A stretch of 64,000 nucleotides of DNA from Hemibagrus wyckioides. Its lineage: Eukaryota > Chordata > Actinopteri > Siluriformes > Bagridae. A program made the translations under genes and the position numbers. This document shows, piece after piece, positions 29,001 to 38,178 of the stretch. The notes under the pieces are model-generated. The model had not been told where the DNA came from. It worked only from the letters and a program-made list of their open reading frames with translations, and searched no databases. The stretch lies in the NCBI RefSeq assembly GCF_019097595.1, contig NC_080734.1, forward strand, positions 13,476,392 to 13,540,391, in the 5' to 3' direction. Every line of letters starts with the position of its first letter. Position 1 is the first letter of the stretch.

Positions 29001-30778
29001 ATCTTCAACAAGTCCAAACTCCTGCTGGTGTTGAGGATTCCTGTAGAGGCAAAGATGTGTCACATCATCAAGCTTCTACATTATTTGACATTGATTCTTT
29101 AGAGGCAGATGTGCAGCAAAATCAGACAGTTCATAGAAAAGGTCCTGATGCCATAACCATTTCCTTCCAGCAAAATGATGGCTCTATAGATCAGGACAGA
29201 AAAGAGAGACAACAGAAATCAACTGCAGATGAGAAATGTACAAAGAAACTGGACACTAAACACTCTAAAGGAAAAGACAGGCCTTTTCCCAAGCAATCTA
29301 GTCCTACTAAGAAAGATCGCCAACAACCGGAGCACGAAAGGGCATTCCCAACTGACAGAAAACAATCAGATAAAGAACAGCCAAAATCAGAAGACGACAC
29401 CAATAAGATCATAAAAGGAAGTGAACAAAAACAAGAAGAATTACATTCTTCACACAGTACAGTAGCAGAGGGTAGAAGCAGAACAGAAATAGATTTAAGT
29501 CAGATATCTGATGTAAAGCAGCCTGATTCTTGTATGATACACATGGACAGTGACACCCAAAGTAGTCATGGTGTCCCAAAAGTTCATACCATCCTTCTGG
29601 ATGTTGTTCAGCCTACATTAAATCTCGAGAAGCACCAGCCAACTGATGATGATGCCTTTGGTCCTAAAAGGTCTGCTACTCAATCAGAGGATCTGAAATC
29701 AGATAAGACAAAATCTAGTGAGGATCTCATGCAGTCACTGGATAGTCGAGAGGAAATGCAATCGCCCATGCAAACAAAACCACTGCAACCAAGTGAGAAT
29801 GAAAATGCTAATCTTCAACAAGTCCAAACTCCTGCTGGTGTTGAAGATTCCTGTAGAGGCAAAGATGTGTCACATCATCAAGCTTCTACATTATCTGACA
29901 TTGATTCTTTAGAGGCAGATGTGCAGCAAAATCAGACAGTTCATAGAAAAGGTCCTGATGCCATAACCATTTCCTACCAGCAAAATGATGGCTCTATAGA
30001 TCAGGACAGAAAAGAGAGACAACAGAAATCAACTGCAGATGAGAAATGTACAAAGAAACTGGACACTAAACACTCTAAAGGAAAAGACAGCCCTTTTCCC
30101 ATGCAATCTAGTCCTACCATGAAAGACAAGAAAAGCAAGAGTGGAGTGAACACAGATCAGACAGTCACTACAGACGATAGGAAAATTGAAATGACAATCT
30201 GCAAAGAAATGAATGAAGGCAGCTCTCTGCATCATCAAACAACTAGCACAAGGCATCTTGATGCTACAGAGACAACTCGGGATGCATGCACAGAAGAGGA
30301 TGTGCTGCAAAATCCTGGAGGTGATAAATCAAAAGATCTCGTTAGCAAAAGTGTTTCTTACCAGCTAAACACTGTGTCTATAGATGGTGACATGGAAGAC
30401 AGACATAGAAATGACACTGATACAACTGAATCCACAGAATCCACGACCGTCTTCAGTTTAGATGTTAAAGCAGTGGATGCTACAAAAAGCAGAGATGACA
30501 TGGAATTCCCAGAGATTGCAGATAGACAGCTGAGTGAAACAAGGAAACAAGGAACCAGCCATACCACTGCCACAGACATTCATCCTTATGGTTTAAAATT
30601 AACAGACTTCAACAGCACCATTCAGGAGCAAGTTTTTAATTCAGGAGATATTTCAGAGACATCCAGAGCTGAGTCACAAATATCTGCTGCAGTTCCATTA
30701 AAGCTGGAGTTCAGCATCCATGCAGAAGCAGAATCCAAGGATCAGGCTAAGAATACGGACAGCAGTGACTGCTTACAG
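2018..30778 (+). CDS. syne2: Exon 4: 28.76 kb giant exon encoding a tandem 270-residue repeat array
   Basis: One open frame runs through 9,587 codons. The acceptor at 2017 follows a pyrimidine-rich tract (cttctgctcctaag) and is the only nearby AG that continues the phase-0 end of exon 3. Acceptors ending at 1982, 1995 and 2003 would need other phases. The donor is cag|gtatca at 30779, in phase 0, matching exon 5. Order: unique and diverged-repeat segment (codons from 2018 to 2980), homogeneous array 2981-30124, then a unique tail ending SSDCLQ. The product is rich in Lys, Asp, Glu, Ser, Gln and His, nearly free of Trp, and contains no spectrin heptads, so it is probably intrinsically disordered and soluble. 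Each full unit has three Cys (EKCTKK, PDSC, EDSC) and several Ser-Pro sites (QSSPTKK, MQSPMQ). Function is unknown; a very long flexible spacer in the nesprin rod is my inference. In the genomic frame the reading continues 33 codons past the donor to a TGA at 30878, so intron retention would truncate the protein. Confidence 0.85.
2261..2769 (+). repeat. Diverged 5' copy of the exon 4 repeat
   Basis: This stretch reads as an older copy of the array unit: DKHQQTEHERAIPTDRKESD matches DHQQPEHERAFPTDRKQSD, then LSQISDVNQTDSSMIHMDSD and HTILLDVVQP follow. It jumps in frame from DVVQP straight to SYQQNDGSIDQD, so the middle of the unit is absent. Divergence is much higher than between units inside the array. 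Confidence 0.8.
2770..2980 (+). repeat. Boundary module, 5' copy
   Basis: About 70 codons from KKSKSGMSTDQTV through TICKEVNEGS and HHQTTSTRH to EEDVLQNQGGDESK lie between SSPTKK and the first array unit. A second copy sits just after the array at 30125-30339. The module is absent from all 37 units between. Confidence 0.85.
2981..3319 (+). repeat. Short array unit 1 (339 bp)
   Basis: First unit of the array and a short type: after KGSEQK it passes directly to HSLEADVQQNQ, lacking 157 codons present in full units. Confidence 0.9.
4940..5278 (+). repeat. Short array unit 4 (339 bp)
   Basis: Same EQK-HSLEADV junction near 5057. It carries EEDTSEIIKG, a Lys-to-Glu variant shared with the short units at 6899 and 8048. 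Confidence 0.9.
6899..7237 (+). repeat. Short array unit 7 (339 bp)
   Basis: Same short junction near 7017. The unit contains the rare KKLGTKHS variant, shared only with the short unit at 8048, so the two are recent copies of each other. Confidence 0.9.
8048..8386 (+). repeat. Short array unit 9 (339 bp)
   Basis: Same short junction near 8166 and same KKLGTKHS variant as the unit at 6899, displaced by exactly 1149 bp. Confidence 0.9.
10817..11155 (+). repeat. Short array unit 13 (339 bp)
   Basis: Short junction near 10936, with QQNEAVHRTGPDG and ISSQQND variants. It is followed by a full unit with the rare AFLTDRK variant, as is the short unit at 12776. Confidence 0.9.
12776..13114 (+). repeat. 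Short array unit 16 (339 bp), last short unit
   Basis: Short junction near 12895, with QQNEAVH and SSQQHDG variants. All 21 units downstream (13115-30124) are full length. Confidence 0.9.
30125..30339 (+). repeat. Boundary module, 3' copy
   Basis: DKKSKSGVNTDQTV, TICKEMNEGSS, HHQTTSTRH and EEDVLQNPGGDKSK match the 5' module in order. The sequence then continues as a diverged unit start (SYQLNTVSIDGDMEDRHRND against SYQQNDGSIDQDRKERQQKS). Confidence 0.85.
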
Positions 30779-31684
30779 GTATCATCATATGCATTCACTT
30801 TATTTGCTTTACATTGTAGTCATTCATCACCAGTGTGGTCCTCCATGGCAAAACGGTGGGAAAAAAGGCAGAATTGTTGAGTTTTGTCACTGAGTGTGGG
30901 ATCAGACTCTTGTCAGTTCTTCATTTTAACTGTTCTAGGTGAAGCTTTCACGGGGGTTTTCAGAGCACAGAAAAATGTTTCTCTTTATTGGTTTGACATT
31001 TATAAGTCTTTTTTTTAAAGGCAGAATTTTATTAGGTGATCCTGCAGCTATATTTGAATAGTTTTCTGAAAAGGTCATTTGAAATAAATTACAAACATTT
31101 AAAGTGTGAATAATCTTTTTTGGTGTACAGAAGTTCCCAGGGAACTTCCTATTTAAAAGAAATTCTCTCGTTGCCATTTCTTGTGGTAGTTTCTCACTGT
31201 GACTCTTATAATGCCAAATATAAAAGTATAATGACTTGATATTTAACCTTCAGTAAAGGTAAAATGGGCATTCTGAGCATTTTTGACATGTGAACTCCTG
31301 TTTTTGTCACTTCTTTTTAGTGCAGCATGCATTTAATAAGCGTGTTTTAAAACAGTTAGTTGGATGTGTTATGTCTATAACATAACACATTCAGTTAGGT
31401 CTGTGATGAGGCCTTGCAGCTGGCAGTTTTTGCATGTGAATGCTTGATGTATTATATTGTATGCAGCAACTAGTTGTACAGACCTGCAGCACAGCTGCTC
31501 TCTGGGTTGCTCAAGGCACACCACACCCCATAGGAAACATCCAACTCTCAACAAAGCTCCTTTCCCGCTTCACTTGCCACTGAAAAACATGTATTTACAT
31601 GAGTTAGGAGTTATAATTTTAACCAAAAAAGCAGTAAACTTTAATGTAATGCAAATGTGTTTACAATTATTTTTAAATGCTTAG
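30779..31684 (+). other. Intron 4, no gene seen
   Basis: This intron separates the giant exon from exon 5. It is AT-rich and I see no second gene or named repeat. AATAAA-like hexamers (near 31083) occur, but nothing shows they are used for polyadenylation. Confidence 0.6.
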
Positions 31685-31861
31685 ACACAAGATATGTCCA
31701 AAGCCAAAAACAGAAGTGAAGGAGATCCGTTTGAAGGTTTCAAGGATTGCAGCAAGCAAACAAGGACAGCAAACCAGCCTGCTTTTGCATCAGAACTGGC
31801 CACCTTATTGGATATGAGCACAAAGGTTCACTCTGTACTGGATACAAGTGATGTTCCCACA
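31685..31861 (+). CDS. syne2: Exon 5
   Basis: Acceptor cttag ends at 31684, donor gtaagt at 31862. The 59 codons are phase 0 at both ends, run from TQDMSKAKNR to DTSDVPT and return from low complexity toward helical sequence (ELATLLDMSTKVHSVL). Confidence 0.88.
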
Positions 31862-32203
31862 GTAAGTGTTAAAGGTTGTAGTAGAAACATAACTATACAG
31901 CAAATATTTTCAGCGTGTACTTACTCTTGTTTTTCATGTTTGCAAATAAGTGCTTAACATATCCCAGATTCTAATGTGTGTTGCTCTTAAATAGTGTAAA
32001 GAGGTAACATCATGATGTGTTTCTCAAGTAGATAGGCGTTGAAATATGCTTTCAATTCTGTATTATGATCATTAAATATCTGATAGTAGCTCTGGAAGGC
32101 TGCACAGGAAGCAAACTGGCGTCATAGATTTCCTGTCCTCGTGTAAATTCAAGATTTCAGTGGCTATGTTTGTTGTTACATGTTGCTTTTTTGCTTTTTT
32201 CAG
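31862..32203 (+). other. Intron 5, nothing recognised
   Basis: 342 bp of AT-rich intron with a T-rich tract before the acceptor at 32203. Confidence 0.6.
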
Positions 32204-32359
32204 GGATATAAGACTATGGAGGCAGCATGGCTTCTACAGCCATTACCTACAGAATTGGAGAACCAACTAGGAAATGCTGTTCTTAGGATTTTGAAATGTC
32301 GATATAAGCCAGCCCAGCTTAGCACTGAAGTAATGAGTCAGCAACTTCAGGAAGCAGTG
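32204..32359 (+). CDS. syne2: Exon 6: spectrin-like helix
   Basis: Long T-rich tract then cag at 32203, donor gtatgc at 32360. The 52 codons are phase 0 at both ends, with AAWLLQPLPTELENQLG and QQLQEAV helical segments. Confidence 0.88.
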
Positions 32360-32653
32360 GTATGCTTGTTTTATGTTTATAAAGCAAAGATCTAATCAGA
32401 AAAAGCAACTGGGATTAGCATAAAAAAGCTTTTTATTGATCAGCATGCTTTAGGCTTTGGGATGCATGATATAATTACAAAGTCCTGAAAATTCCATTGA
32501 GTTATTTAGAGAGGCAGTAATTAATCAATTATAACCAGATATTAATCCTTAATCTTAAGTCTTTAATCCGTTACAACCAAGCACTTTAAAGTTTACATCT
32601 GTGATTGGAAAGTTGACATTTTGATAAACTGACATTTTGGTGTGTTTCTTCAG

Positions 32654-32889
32654 AGCTGTAAGCAGTATGTCGAGGAGCAGTTGGCTTCACAGTCTCAGTG
32701 TGGAGGCTCGGGTCTCTCCCTGTTCAACCAGAGTATGACGGAGAGATGGAGTTCAGCGCTGTTGGATGCTACAGCCACAGTACAGGTTAAAGAGGCTCAG
32801 CTACAACAAGTCACACAATATCAGCAACAAATACAAGCCATCCAAGATACACTTCAGGAACTGGAAGAAGAGTTGGATTCACTGAGCCT
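32654..32889 (+). CDS. syne2: Exon 7: spectrin repeat part
   Basis: Acceptor cttcag at 32653, donor gtgaga at 32890, leaving two bases of a Leu codon that exon 8 completes. Contains TERWSSALLDATATVQVKEA and a Gln/Glu-rich helix ending ELEEELDSLS. Confidence 0.88.
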
Positions 32890-32990
32890 GTGAGAGTTTA
32901 TATAATGTTCAAATAGTGTATAGATAGTTTAATATGTAACAGTTTTAAAAAAAAGTCTGTATTTTTTCCTCTTTTTCTCTGTTTCTATAG

Positions 32991-35043
32991 GGTTTATTTG
33001 AAAAGCAGTGCTGTTCAAGCAAAAAAACTCAGTACATTCATCAAGCAAATGGATCAGAAGAAGAAGATGCTAGAAGAACTGATGCATACATGTTGCCATG
33101 TGTCACCGTATTTAGGAGAGGCTGAGGGTGCAGTGGCATGTCTAATCCAGGTTAAGAATTTGCAGAAAAAGTGGGAGATTTTGGAGGGGACAGCAGACAG
33201 AACCTTAAGGCATGCCAACCACTGTACATCAGAAGCTTCTATATTAATGAAGGATGCTAAGGCACTTCTTGGTGAATTGGAGGTCCTGCACACAGCCTCT
33301 TCCTCACCTTTGACTCAGATAAAAGACTGCCAAACAGCCGTACAAGAAATGCTAACATTCAATGAGTTTGTGGAAATAAATGAACGATACCTGTACCTGG
33401 TGGAGTTCTCACAGTCTCTTTTCCAGTGTCCACTAGGGGAGAAGGAAAAGGAAGACATTAGCAATGTTTTCCAAAATCTGAAATCTCAGTTGGATTGTGT
33501 CCAGGAGAATCTTTGTGCTAAGTCATCCTGTCTCAGTGATCCCCTACTGACAGAGATCATTGATACTATGAAAAGCTGGTTTGCTTGGGCAAAACAAGCA
33601 GATAACAGAATCACCAGGAAAAAGAAGTTATCTCTTTTCTCAGAGGAAGCCAGTCAGCAGGTTAACAGCATGAAGAAACTGCAGTCAGAAATATCCTCCA
33701 GGCAATTCACATTGTCCTCTGTGTTTATGAAATTAAAAGAACAGATTGCACGACTTAGCCAGGTGGATTCTCATCATATGTTTTCTGCACTCCAGACTTT
33801 AGAGAATGTCTACAGTAAGATCTCAGAGGAGGCAGAGAATGTTTCTGCAGATCTTAACCAAATGTTGCATGCTAGACAGAAACTGGACATGCAGATTTCA
33901 GATAATAGCAGGTGGTTGGCCTCACTCTTAGAGAAAGAATCCAATAAAGCTGCAGCAATCCAGCTCGGAAGCTCTATTACAGACTTGCGAGTCTACCAAC
34001 AAAAGCAGAAAGCCACTTTAAAAGAAGCTGAGAAGAGGCTAGCTACCATTCAGACACTTCTGGATGAGACAAAGGACATGAGTCAGGGTCTCAGTACTGT
34101 AGACACTTTCCACCTTATCAACAAACTCACCACCTTGCAAGAAGTGGTCATTGGGGTTATAAAATGTAAGGAAATCAAATGTTGGGAGCTAGAGGAGATC
34201 TTGAATGCCCAGAAATCATATACAGAAGAATTTTCTGCCATCCAGAAGAGTTTACGTCAAATAACAACTGACCTCGAGAAGCAAAGATATCCTGTAACAC
34301 AAGACTCACTTGCTACTTGTGTCCCTGTAAGACACATGCTGATAAAGCATTTTTCTCAAGTGCTGGAATTTCAGCATTGCCAGGAGAACCAGAGAAAAGA
34401 CCTTCTACAGACTATTATGAGCTTACAGCAGAAAATGAAGCTGCTGGATCAGCAGAGCATGGAACATGAAGAATATCTGACATCTAAAAAGCATTTGGAA
34501 AACCACTTTGATGCAGTGAAAAAAAGGGTTCATGAGGTCACAGATAGCAGCAGGAATGTTGATAAACGACTCCATTTGGGTCAGACTCTGCTAGTGGAGA
34601 TACCCCTGGTGAAGATATACTGTCAGGAGACCGCAGAGCAACTGGAAGCCATTTCTGGTGACCTATTCCCATCACAGTTGAACTCAGAGCGGCAAAAAAT
34701 TCACAGCATGCCTCAAAGTCTTACTGCCTGGGAACATATTGTTAGCAGTGATGTTAAAAACCAGGAGGACTCCCTACTGGCTAGCAGCTTTAGCAATCTA
34801 AGGGAGCTGACTCCAATAACTGAACACTTTATGAGAGTTGAAGAGCAGCTAAAGCAGAACAGCTGCCTGGATCCAAGTTACCAGGCCATTACTGTAGTAC
34901 TACAAACATACTTGACACTTGAGAGGTCAATGACTTCTGTACTGCGAACATTGGAGAGTTCCAAAGACTGTAAAGCCATTGAAGGCTATGGAAAAACCAT
35001 CGACATAGGAAGAAGAATTTTGAACGACTGTAAAATGCAGACG
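32991..35043 (+). CDS. syne2: Exon 8: 2.05 kb exon with about six spectrin-type repeats
   Basis: Acceptor ctatag at 32990, donor gtaaac at 35044, ending in phase 0. About 684 residues of uninterrupted coiled coil, with characteristic Trp positions (QKKWEILEGTADRTLRHAN, WFAWAKQADNRI, SRWLASLLEKE). Other nesprin repeats here are split over one to three small exons, so this block is unusual inside the window. A single long mid-gene exon fits what I recall of vertebrate SYNE2 and supports that paralogue. Confidence 0.93.
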
Positions 35044-35245
35044 GTAAACGCTTTTATATTATTTTATATTATAAGGCTTTAAAGTAATATTCTTCCTGTA
35101 GCTTTTGGTTTAGTTTTTTTTGTTAATTAAATACATCTGTATTTGTTGCAACATGTTAAATTACAGTAATAGGTGATATTAGCTACTGTGTGTACACAAT
35201 ACAGTGTATTGTGTTTAGAAAGTGCTAATATGTGTGTGTTTGTAG

Positions 35246-35577
35246 GAAAACCTTCTCAAGGCTAAGGAAGCCCTGAAAGACTATCACAGAGCTGTCCGGC
35301 GAGCTGTTGGACTCCTTCAGCAGATTGAGACTGATCTCTTGGTTCCATCTGCCAGCTTCCAAGACTCTAAAAAAGAACTTAACCACACTCATCAAATTCT
35401 TACTAATCTGTCAAAAGGATTCCAGGATCATGTGACTGAGATACAGGAACGATTACCCTCACAAGCATGTTTTTCTCCTCAAACTGAGACTCTCCACATT
35501 CAGTTTCTCAGCTACCTCTATGTGACTCATGCCAAATTGCATGCACAAGCACAGTTTAAACTGGAGACCCTTCAGAG
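35246..35577 (+). CDS. syne2: Exon 9: spectrin repeat
   Basis: Acceptor tgtag at 35245, donor gtaaat at 35578, phase 2 end. Begins ENLLKAKEALKDYHRAVRR and ends FKLETLQ plus two bases of Arg. Confidence 0.9.
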
Positions 35578-35845
35578 GTAAATACATATAGTACATACAA
35601 TACAACTATAATTACAAGTAGATATAAAAAGGATTGAGGTAAATTGAGGTGAAAAGACTTGTGTGAATCCAAGGACATAACAAAAAACTTGTGGTATTTA
35701 TTTATTTTTTTTAAATCTTGTGTAAGACAATCAATTGGCTTTAAATTCCACTACAAACACAGAAAGATATATCTGGAACACCTATTAGTCTGAGCACAGT
35801 CAAATTGTGCGTATCCGTAATTGTTTTTGTTTGGGACTCTTTCAG

Positions 35846-35990
35846 GTGCATAATGGAACAAGCCACCCACAAAAAACAGCATGATGATTTCAACCACCTT
35901 CTTCGAAACTTTGATGCCCAACTTACAGACAGCTTCAGCCACAAACCAATTTCTTTGGAAGAAATAAAAGACCAGCTTGACAAAATTAAG
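35846..35990 (+). CDS. syne2: Exon 10: spectrin repeat part
   Basis: Acceptor ctttcag at 35845, donor gtcagt at 35991. Completes the split Arg codon and continues CIMEQATHKKQHDDFNHLLR, ending DQLDKIK in phase 0. Confidence 0.9.
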
Positions 35991-36101
35991 GTCAGTTAAA
36001 ATTGTTTTTAAAAGCTATTGTAAATGCATCTACGCAAAATAATCTGCCATATGACTGATATGATAAATAATTAATATGTGAAACTTCGTATAAATCTGTA
36101 G

Positions 36102-36302
36102 GTGCTTCAGGAGGAACTAGTAAATGTGGGTACAAGGCTGGAGGAGCTGAAAGACCAATGCCTACTACTGAACTGTAATGTAGCTGCAGAGAAAACCCTG
36201 GGACATCTACAGAGGCATTGGGCCTTACTGCAGTGGCGGCTAGACACACTGAAATCCAGAGCAGCCCATGCAGAAACACAGTGGGTGGAAATTATGTTAA
36301 GA
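36102..36302 (+). CDS. syne2: Exon 11: spectrin repeat part
   Basis: Acceptor ctgtag at 36101, donor gtaagt at 36303. 67 codons, phase 0 at both ends. Includes LQRHWALLQWRLDTLKSRAA, a classic helix C with Trp. Confidence 0.92.
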
Positions 36303-36401
36303 GTAAGTTCCTGCAAAAAAGAACAACCCAAAGTCCTACTTAAAGAACAGTATTAGTATTAGTTTGTAGAACTGAAATGACAGAAGATTTTTTGTTGTTA
36401 G

Positions 36402-36655
36402 ATCAAGAGATCCAGGGAAGCTCTAGACTATCTTCAACACAGCCTCTCTGAGATCTCCAAGATGAAGGGATCTCATGGGAAGCTTCAGGAGATCCTGGAA
36501 CAAACCAAACAGCTCCAAAATGAACTGGACCAAGAGCAGCTTACTTTGTTCTTTCTTCAACGCTATGAATCACGACAATTGAGTGCCTTAAAATTTCATA
36601 ACACTCCCAGTATGATAAGCCTGGAACTGCAATCACTCCTAAGCCGTTGTCAAAG
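36402..36655 (+). CDS. syne2: Exon 12: spectrin repeat part
   Basis: Acceptor tgttag at 36401, donor gtatgg at 36656, phase 2 end. Helices REALDYLQHSLSEISKM and LQEILEQTKQLQNELDQEQ. Confidence 0.9.
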
Positions 36656-36763
36656 GTATGGCCATGTACAGTTGTAAATTCTTTGCAAAAGTGTGCAAAA
36701 GTTTATTTCAATGTAAAAAATAACACAGGTAAAAGAGTGACTGATGCACATTTGTGTCCCCAG

Positions 36764-36914
36764 CCTAAAAGAACAGAGCAGTGAAATGAGACAGGACATG
36801 CTTTCTGAGATCCAGGAGTGGGGTCGCTTTCAGGAAGAATTGAAGGGATTGCAGCAGAATGTTCTTTCTCAGCTATCAGTCCTGCAGAGTCAGTCAGATC
36901 CCAGACATATACGG
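36764..36914 (+). CDS. syne2: Exon 13: spectrin repeat part
   Basis: Acceptor ccccag at 36763, donor gttagt at 36915. Its first base completes a Ser codon. Contains EIQEWGRFQEELKGLQQNVL and ends in phase 0. Confidence 0.9.
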
Positions 36915-37216
36915 GTTAGTGCTCTATTTGTGAACACCACTGTGCTGCTTTAGATGGTACACAATGATGACATCTACTTTGTAACACTCTTAATGTGTAA
37001 AAGCTTGACCAGTAGGCAAGAATACACCAACACCTACAACCCCCTATACACAGAAATTAAATACTGCTGTGCTTGTGTGGTCAATAAAGTAGGCAATGAA
37101 ATAGAGTCTGTTATGCCTGTTAGCTTTATGAATAACACAATAACATACTAAATCCTTTTCCTCATAATCATGGCAGTTAGTAATATCAACTTTATATCAT
37201 CTCTGAGGATATCGTA

Positions 37217-37390
37217 GAGGGGATGTCATAGCTTAGTGGTTAAGGTGTTGGTCAGAAGATCAGAAGGTTATGAGTACCAAGTTTACCAAGCTGCCACAGC
37301 TGGGCCCTAGAGCAAAGTCCTTAACCCTCAATGTAAGTTGCTCAGTATAAGGGCATCTGCCAAATGCCAGAAATGTCAACGTAAATAATG
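37217..37390 (+). mobile_element. tRNA-derived SINE copy
   Basis: Begins with an A-box-like tagcttagtgg near the 5' end and a degraded B box (ggttatgagtacc). The tail has tgggccctagagcaaagtcc and gggcatctgccaaatgc, the common body of teleost tRNA-SINEs. Diverged, so probably an old insertion. Confidence 0.7.
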
Positions 37391-37407
37391 TACACCACAT
37401 GATCCTA

Positions 37408-37575
37408 ATCCTGGTCTTCTAAAACTCTCTGTCCTGCGAATTTTAGAGCTTTACACATTAAACACACTCAGCCAGCTATTAATCATGTTGTACATTATTT
37501 GAATCAGGTATATTGGGAACAGACTAAAAACTGTAAAATGTGCAGGACAGGAAGAACTCCAGGACCAGGGGTTCA
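37408..37575. mobile_element. Palindromic MITE-like element
   Basis: The left end (cctggtcttct, then ctctctgtcctgc) is the imperfect inverse of the right end (gcaggacaggaag, then ctccaggaccagg), about 40 bp per arm around an AT-rich centre. This resembles an abundant non-autonomous DNA transposon of fish genomes. The family is not assigned. Confidence 0.65.
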
Positions 37576-37813
37576 TCATCGCAAGTCTGCATTAGTCTGC
37601 ATTAGTTAGCAGGCACAACAACTACAGAGAACAACACTGCTTCATTTTGATGTTTCAATTAAAAAAAATCCATTTAGTGTTAAACAAGTTGGATTTCAGT
37701 GACCACAGGCTTGTGAGGGTGGTGACAATATGCGTTAAGATGCTAACGGATTAATGAACCTAATACATGAACTAATAAATAAATATTCTATTACTTGTTA
37801 CACTGCAATACTG

Positions 37814-37907
37814 ATATTAGTGTATTGTTAGTGTTAGTATTACAATTCTAATATGAGTGTATTGTTAGTGTTAGTATTACAATTCTAATATGAGTGTATT
37901 GTTAATT
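37814..37907. repeat. 37-bp minisatellite, about 2.5 copies
   Basis: gtgtattgtta recurs at 37820, 37857 and 37894 with a constant 37-bp spacing and near-identical intervening sequence. Confidence 0.85.
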
Positions 37908-38178
37908 GTGGATAGTAGCATCTACTCCCAGTAACCTGAGACCCATTTTTATTATTATATAGAAACATGACATTTAATTTGTGGGGTGAAATCACTTCAT
38001 TCAAACAATCATGTAATGCAGCTGGTAATAACTTTGTTATTATTACTTAAAAGCTATTAATGCTGAAGTCGATTTTTTTAATATTAACCAATGACAACTT
38101 TTTTCAGTTTAGATTAAAAAGTTTAGTTTTAGTGTCTGTTGATGGCAACTGCTTCATCTGTCTGTCTCGTTCCGATAG

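Larger units (their letters stand above)
2981..30124 (+). repeat. In-frame tandem array: 31 x 810 bp plus 6 x 339 bp units
   Basis: Phased on the codon for Asp in D(H/R)QQPEH, units start at 2981, 3320, 4130, 4940, 5279, 6089, 6899, 7238, 8048, 8387, 9197, 10007, 10817, 11156, 11966, 12776 and 13115, then every 810 bp to 30124. The total of 27,144 bp equals 31 x 810 + 6 x 339 exactly. Units differ by scattered single-base changes (for example H/R, M/L, G/V, S/F, A/T) and no frameshift or stop was seen. The strong homogeneity implies recent expansion or concerted exchange. Confidence 0.95.
36915..38178 (+). other. Intron 13, carries SINE, MITE and a small tandem repeat
   Basis: No gene seen. 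The repeats at 37217-37390, 37408-37575 and 37814-37907 are listed separately. Confidence 0.6.

Noticed and set aside
10372..29412. Recurrent minus-strand open frames of 73 and 60 codons and plus-strand frames of 61 and 64 codons in each array unit
   Set aside because: They repeat because the unit repeats. They are shadows of the long frame, with no splice or start context of their own.
2981..30124. Bacterial surface adhesin or CRISPR-like array
   Set aside because: The flanks are spliced vertebrate nesprin exons, and the repeats are contiguous coding units without spacers.
2981..30124. Non-coding satellite DNA inserted in an intron
   Set aside because: All unit lengths keep the frame, boundary sequences also read in the same frame, and both ends have phase-matching splice sites. 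Transcript data would still be decisive.
35741..35983. Minus-strand open frames around 35.7-36.3 kb
   Set aside because: They overlap spectrin exons 10 and 11 in antisense and have no recognisable product.
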